Assembly (NCBI GenBank): GCA_028023455.1 | Contig: JAQFVV010012669.1 | Location: forward strand, 1,120,501 to 1,184,500 | Source of the DNA: Epiperipatus broadwayi | Taxonomy: Eukaryota > Onychophora > Udeonychophora > Euonychophora > Peripatidae | Direction: 5' to 3' | DNA: 64,000 nucleotides | Notes under the pieces: generated by a model | Database searches by the model: none | Seen by the model: the letters and a program-made list of their open reading frames with translations, nothing else | Told to the model about the DNA's origin: nothing | Translations under genes and position numbers: made by a program | In this document: piece by piece, positions 59,007 through 64,000 of the stretch | Layout: each line of letters starts with the position of its first letter | Numbering within the stretch: the stretch's first letter is position 1

Positions 59007-59422
59007 AATCATTCACAAGTAATTCTAGTAAGCACCTTGCTGCTCACTTTTTTTTTAGTCAGTCTAATTAGATTTGACTGAATCTCTTTACTACTGCTAT
59101 TCTCTCTGAAACTGCACTGCCAGCTTTCATTCATTTCTTTGAATTTCACTAATCTGCTTTTCACTTTACCTTTTTCCTTTTCCATTTTTTCACTCTTTAT
59201 TTAGAAAGTTTTGTAAGCAATTTATTAGCTTTGCTAATTTGCATATTGTTAGATTTTACTTAATGTAAATTAGAATGTTGTTACTTGTAGTTAGTCTAAT
59301 TCTCTTTTCTGCATATAATTATTTTTAGAGTGACAAAGTATATATTGACTAGCTTGTGCACACACTCACATATGTACATGTATAACTTTATTAATAAATT
59401 CCTAACTAGTCTATATACAACA
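59007..59422 (-). repeat. 5' LTR of the old Gypsy relic
   Basis: Partner of 53731-54191, in the same orientation. The ends aatcattcacaagtaattct and tagtctatatacaaca align with the left copy. Confidence 0.75.
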
Positions 59423-60090
59423 GTTATGCTTTTTTAAAAAAAAATTATGCAGCTTATATTGTACTTAAGCTTAAAATAATGCCTTTTGCAGTCTGTTACA
59501 CTGATCATTACAAAGTTAGAGACAAAATATATATTTTTATACTGAAAATATTAATAATTCTAACTGAAATTTACAGATAAATGAACCATTACATTATTCT
59601 ACCAATTTTAGAAAATTTTCAAGAGGATACTGATTTAGACGATAAAATAAGCTAGCTTTATTGTCTACTTGTGATTTCAAAAGTATCATAGATGTCTTTC
59701 AGAAAGGCAATTTTAATATATTTGTACTTCTTATTTCTTAAAATTGCCAATAATAGAGCAGAGAAGAATAAGTTAATAATTTATATCAGTTGCTTTGCAT
59801 GATTTGGTGCAGTAGTAGAGTAATAGACTTTGGAACCTAAGATCCCCAAATTACTTCCAGTTTTATTACTTCTGATACTCGAACTTTTTATGAGTGTCCA
59901 AGGAGCAAACCATAAGATTATTTACCTAGTATTTGTTTTTTTTCTGGCAACATATTTCTTTCTGACAGTAAAAATGAACTTTATTACTTGCTTTTAAATC
60001 TTATTTTGATGATCTATTAAATGCAAATTTAAAATGTTGATGATATTTTAGTGCTCCACTTTAACTAATAACATGCTTTTTTTTTTTCAG
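59423..60090. other. Intron sequence before WASHC5 exon h
   Basis: AT-rich; ends with a long T-run and cag acceptor. No other feature. Confidence 0.5.
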
Positions 60091-60181
60091 TTCTACTAAT
60101 TATTTAGATTTAATGAGTGCTTGGTATGATTCTAAAAGTCATCAGGAAGTTGTCAACATTAAACTTTTTTCAAAACTTCAG
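60091..60181 (+). CDS. WASHC5: WASHC5 exon h (about residues 766-796)
   Basis: The acceptor is ttttttttttcag; the first T completes the arginine split with the previous exon, then 30 codons follow with donor CTT CAG|gtattt. The translation reads STNYLDLMSAWYDSKSHQEV, then VNIKLFSKLQ. The WYD.K.HQEV core matches strumpellin; the flanking residues are more divergent, as in other animals. Confidence 0.95.
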
Positions 60182-63100
60182 GTATTTTTATTATTATTTA
60201 TTCATTTAATAAAAAAAATTTCCATTACATTATGCTCACATTTTATTATTATTATTTACCATCAACATTTGAATAATATCAAACAAATATTTTAAAAATT
60301 AAAATAATGTATTACTTATATTAGCAGTATCATTTTAATTTTTAATGTATTTGTATTATTTTTAGGCTCCATATACACATCCATATACTGCATGCCTTTG
60401 GAATAGTAAACTTGTTCCAGTTTCAATATGGCATTATTTACATCTACAATGAACAAAATTTTATTTTCACACTTATCAGTGTCTAAATTTGTCTTCTATA
60501 TAAGTTTTTGGATTGCAGAGAAAGTGGACTGACTTTGTTTATTCAGCAATTACGCACCAGTTTCCATGAGATTTTAATGTTATTTGGACACTATGGATAG
60601 AGAACTCTTCACTCTAATATATTTATATATATTATTGTAATAGTCTGCTTTGACTACATTTGAGTTTGAATAATGTTTAATGCAGACTAAAAAACATTAA
60701 TCATCATCAAGTTACATATATATCTTTAAAAAAAGTCCATGAGTGTGAATTTGAAAGATGATTCACTATCTTAGTGCCATCTACCTAATCAAATAGATAT
60801 CCATATAATATAGATGTTATATTTTAGCCTAGTATTGATTTTTTGATTTTAAGGGATGATTTCACCTTCATCTCTAGTTTATCTTTAAATGATAAATTAG
60901 TCAACAATTGTTAGTATTGAATAAATACAAATCTAACTAGCACTTTTGTAATATATTTTCAGTTGAAAAAGATTTACCATTCTAAATGTAGCTCCATTTT
61001 CAATGTCAGTAATTTTCTTATCTTTTCATTTTTTATATAAATTTAGCTTTTATTTCAAATCATCTCTTACAATCTTATTTTACAAGAAGTGTGCTGACAA
61101 AATATGTCTATTGACATTTATTCATTTTAACCATTCTATTCTATGAAGATTGTCTCTGATAATTTTGCAACTTTTAAAAAAATAATAATTTTTATTATTT
61201 ATTGTTTAATAGTAACTTGTATCCTGCCTTCAGCATACCATAAATAATTGTTTTTATGAATCTAATTTTATCCACAATGTATAGAACATCTTGTTGTTTC
61301 AACAAGCAATATTTTCTAAATGTAGATGATAATATTTTTATATTATTAGTAAAATGTAGAATATTATTAAATATGGTAGGTTCTGATATTTCCAGTCTTG
61401 CACCGTATAATTATTTTTAATTACTAACTTTGCACTAGATGAAACTATCACTACTTTCTTTTTTATCTTCGGAATAATATTAATGACTATGTCAGAAACT
61501 TACTTATTTATTGGATTTTCAATTAAGTTGGAACTTTTGACTTCATTATTAGCATTGTAAACTTTAGCTGTTTTTTTTTTTTTCATTATATTTCTTTTAA
61601 ATAAATTATTGTTAATTTTTATTTTCCTTTTCACTTCCCACTTTTGTTTTGTTTCTGCTATAACTATTGATTAATATAATCCATAGTATGCTGACTTTAA
61701 TCATTGTGTTGTTTTTCTTAATTCTATTTAAATAAATCAAATTTACTCTTGATTTGGTTTTAGCAGTATAGATTCAACCAAAGCATGAAGTGCCTTTGAA
61801 TGGGACTTAGATATTTAATCAATAGTTTATAACATTGACCAGTCTCCAACTTTTTTCATGTCTTGGAAAAGTAAGCCTATTAATTAATAGTCAATGTTTC
61901 TAGGATTCTTTCAGCCTATATTTTTCATTTCTAAAGCTCAAAAACTAATCGAATGATAAATTTAAAGATATCCAGAAAATTGTTTTTGATATCTCTAAGG
62001 ATTTTACTTTTTAACACACTTTTTTCATCTTATCTTTCAAATATATAATATGGGTATGTATTTTTTTTATCCATTTGTTTCATTAAGATTAGGATATCAA
62101 GTACTTATTTTACAAATGCTAGTATACTTCAAAATTGGGGGGGGGGGGGTCCTCTTTCTTTCTCATTGATCTAATTGACTCCACTACATCCAGTTCTGAT
62201 GGCATTCTACATTGAAAATTATTTTTTTAAAGTTTTTTTTTATATTTCTCCATCTTGTTCTACAAAAGCATCTTACTGAAATTTTGATTTTTAATTGGTT
62301 AATTAATCAGGTCTTTTATTGGATATCTACTATTATTATTTTCTGGTAGATCTGTTCAGTTAACCTTTCTGGCAACAGTTTTTAATAGAGAGTTTAGAGA
62401 AATTAGGAACGAAATGCTACAAATATATGATCAAAAAAACATCACATCACCTACTACTTACATAAAACTTTATAGGAACAAGCTCTATTTATTTTTCTTT
62501 CATCTGGAAGTGTTTATTGGAAAGGATATTAGACGTGAAAGATCTAGGTCACTATATTTCTATCCAAACTCATCACCAATAAAGGTCATGAACCAGGTAT
62601 TTGTACGAGAGGATAACATGAGAATTTGAATAATCAGTAGATCTTAAATGATAATGCTATTTGGAAAAGATATTAGGCCTAAAAGATTTAGATGCAGTAA
62701 TTTGAAATACAAACTTTTCTCTAATAAAGGCCATAGGCCAAAAACTAAGTGGGATTATAGATAAAACACCACTGAATATAGATTTAATAAGCATTGCTAT
62801 TTAATATCTATTGATTAGTAAGCTTACAATAGATAGCAGAACTAGATTAGAAGAAATAAAATTTGCTTCTGTATGAAATGTGTATCTAGAAAAGAAGCTG
62901 ATATTTGAAACCAAACAAGAAAAATTAAAGCTTGTAGAATGCATGATAGAAGGCATGTTGGAAAGAAACTCCTCTGTAGCAAGTCAACTTAGTCAATCAG
63001 CTAAACTACATTGTTAATGCTCAAGAGCAGAAGAAAAAAAATTTATAGCAATGAATTTATAATAGTCATCCAAAATAATCAAATTGCCAGAAGTCATTCT

Positions 63101-63545
63101 ATCACTATCAAAATTGCTGAAGTTGACTGTAATTATCATCCATTTGGAAAATGTTAGACTTCACTGTCAATTTGAAGACTCAAACTGCAATCATTAGTGT
63201 TCATGTAATGCTAATTCATCAACCTATCTCAAATCTTTCATATAAATAATTTTGTAAATAATGAAAGCTAAAATTAATTAAATATCTATTATTTAAATAA
63301 TTTCAAACATAAAATGCTATTGTATCAAATTAATTAATGGTGATATATCTAACAACTTAGTATCAAATTATTCATACTCATGATGAATGGAAATGTGCTG
63401 CACATTGGTTATTAAAAGTGGCAATGTTATGAATTATACTTTATTGTCATCATTATTTTTACTTCTATTAATATTTCTTTTAGTATTTTTGTAAGAACTT
63501 TTTTTGATATTGACATACTGTTTACAATATTGATTCAAATTTCAG
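60182..63545. other. 3.4-kb intron between WASHC5 exons h and i
   Basis: AT-rich and often T-rich. A G-run of about 11-12 lies at 62138-62149. Two diverged direct copies of a short segment (ggatattagacgtgaaagat and aagatattaggcctaaaaga with following sequence) lie near 62520-62600 and 62665-62750, pointing to an old repeat. No functional gene was recognised. Confidence 0.45.
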
Positions 63546-63800
63546 AAAAGCATGGGTTCATTGGGCTTAACAGGTTTAGATCGACTTTTATGTTTCATGA
63601 TTGTTCGGGAACTGCAAAGTTTTCTCATTGTTCTCCAGAGAAATGTGGCAAGAAGTAAGGATTGGCAGGAAACATTATCATCATTAAATCAAAGTCTTCA
63701 ACCTATAAATGGTACCATTCCTCAAGCAGCTAAAGTCTATTCTTTACCTGTCATTAAAGCAAGCAAAGTTTGGGGACTTTTTCTTGAAGTTGTTTTAAAG
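63546..63800 (+). CDS. WASHC5: WASHC5 exon i (about residues 797-881)
   Basis: The acceptor is tgattcaaatttcag and the donor TTA AAG|gtaaat; 85 codons in phase 0. The translation has KSMGSLGLTGLDRLLCFMIV, then RELQSFLIVLQRN and SKVWGLFLEVVLK. The GLDRLLCFMIV.ELQ motif is a family signature. At least one more exon is needed to finish the protein, and it lies beyond the right edge of the window. Confidence 0.97.
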
Positions 63801-63871
63801 GTAAATATATATAAGTAGTACAAAAATAAAATAAATAAGAATAAACAAACAGAAGAAAACATTTATTCCAT

Positions 63872-64000
63872 CCAGTGGGCTAACTTTCTTTAGAGTTTTC
63901 ATGAAAGAAAGAAATCATTGTAAAGCATAGAGAAGTATCTCTTTCTGGATTCCCGCGATTACTGTGTATTTTAAAAACTCTAAAGAAGACCAGTTCACTG
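63872..64000. repeat. Palindromic element cut by the window edge
   Basis: ccagtgggctaactttcttt with agagtttt at 63872-63899 is mirrored by aaaactctaaagaagaccag near 63974-64000. A fold-back element just after exon i; its right limit lies outside the window. Confidence 0.5.

Larger units (their letters stand above)
53731..59422 (-). mobile_element. Old Ty3/Gypsy relic, minus strand, with both LTRs
   Basis: Two diverged direct repeats (53731-54191 and 59007-59422) flank minus-strand gag and integrase remnants, with gag nearer the right repeat. That is the order expected of a minus-strand LTR retrotransposon. Reverse transcriptase is missing, probably deleted. The 3.3 kb between gag and the right LTR appears to hold other inserted DNA. 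Not related in detail to the young Gypsy element at 23-34 kb. Confidence 0.75.

Noticed and set aside
60365-60452. Open stretch after tttttag, possibly an alternative last exon of WASHC5
   Set aside because: About 28 codons to a TGA with no similarity to strumpellin; exon h joins exon i in perfect phase without it.

Overview
The window reads as a stretch of an AT-rich (roughly three quarters A+T by eye) invertebrate nuclear genome. It has spliced genes with GT-AG introns, long introns packed with retrotransposons and palindromic repeats, and no bacterial-style operons. The species cannot be fixed from the sequence. One retroelement promoter has a TATA box about 32 nt before a TCAGTT initiator, an arrangement common in arthropods, but that is only a weak hint.

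The one recognisable host gene is WASHC5 (strumpellin, a core subunit of the WASH complex that drives actin branching on endosomes), on the + strand. Nine consecutive internal exons (11261-11427, 34704-34779, 40697-40948, 47858-47938, 48038-48139, 52695-52874, 52977-53101, 60091-60181, 63546-63800) join in a consistent reading phase and encode 443 codons without interruption. By comparison with the human protein these cover about residues 439-881. The 5' exons lie before the window and the 3' exons after it, so everything else here is intronic unless it carries its own transcription unit. No second host gene was found.

By region: 1-11.2 kb is upstream intron with one palindromic repeat copy, a decayed unidentified coding remnant (5.08-5.61 kb), A-rich and C-run low-complexity sequence, and a less AT-rich block (8.2-9.2 kb). 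The 23.3-kb intron at 11.4-34.7 kb holds hairpin repeats, a 5'-extended RTE-like LINE with a 12-bp target duplication (18.7-22.0 kb), two copies of a palindromic repeat, and a nested block in which a second RTE-like LINE sits at the very start of the 5' LTR of a young Ty3/Gypsy element (23.3-34.3 kb). 34.8-47.9 kb has several palindromic elements, an unidentified degenerate element between diverged direct repeats, and a minus-strand Penelope-like relic. 48.1-52.7 kb has a third LINE, antisense to the gene. 53.1-60.1 kb holds an old minus-strand Gypsy relic with both LTRs recognisable. The remainder is plain intron.

The mobile elements do not act together with WASHC5. They enlarge its introns, and two of the LINEs form a 3.3-kb inverted pair inside one pre-mRNA. 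I found no CRISPR array, defence island or convincing new biological system. The best leads are the palindromic repeat family with a conserved one-sided tail, the gag/pol stop and A-tract break in the young Gypsy element, and the unidentified decayed coding remnant near 5 kb.
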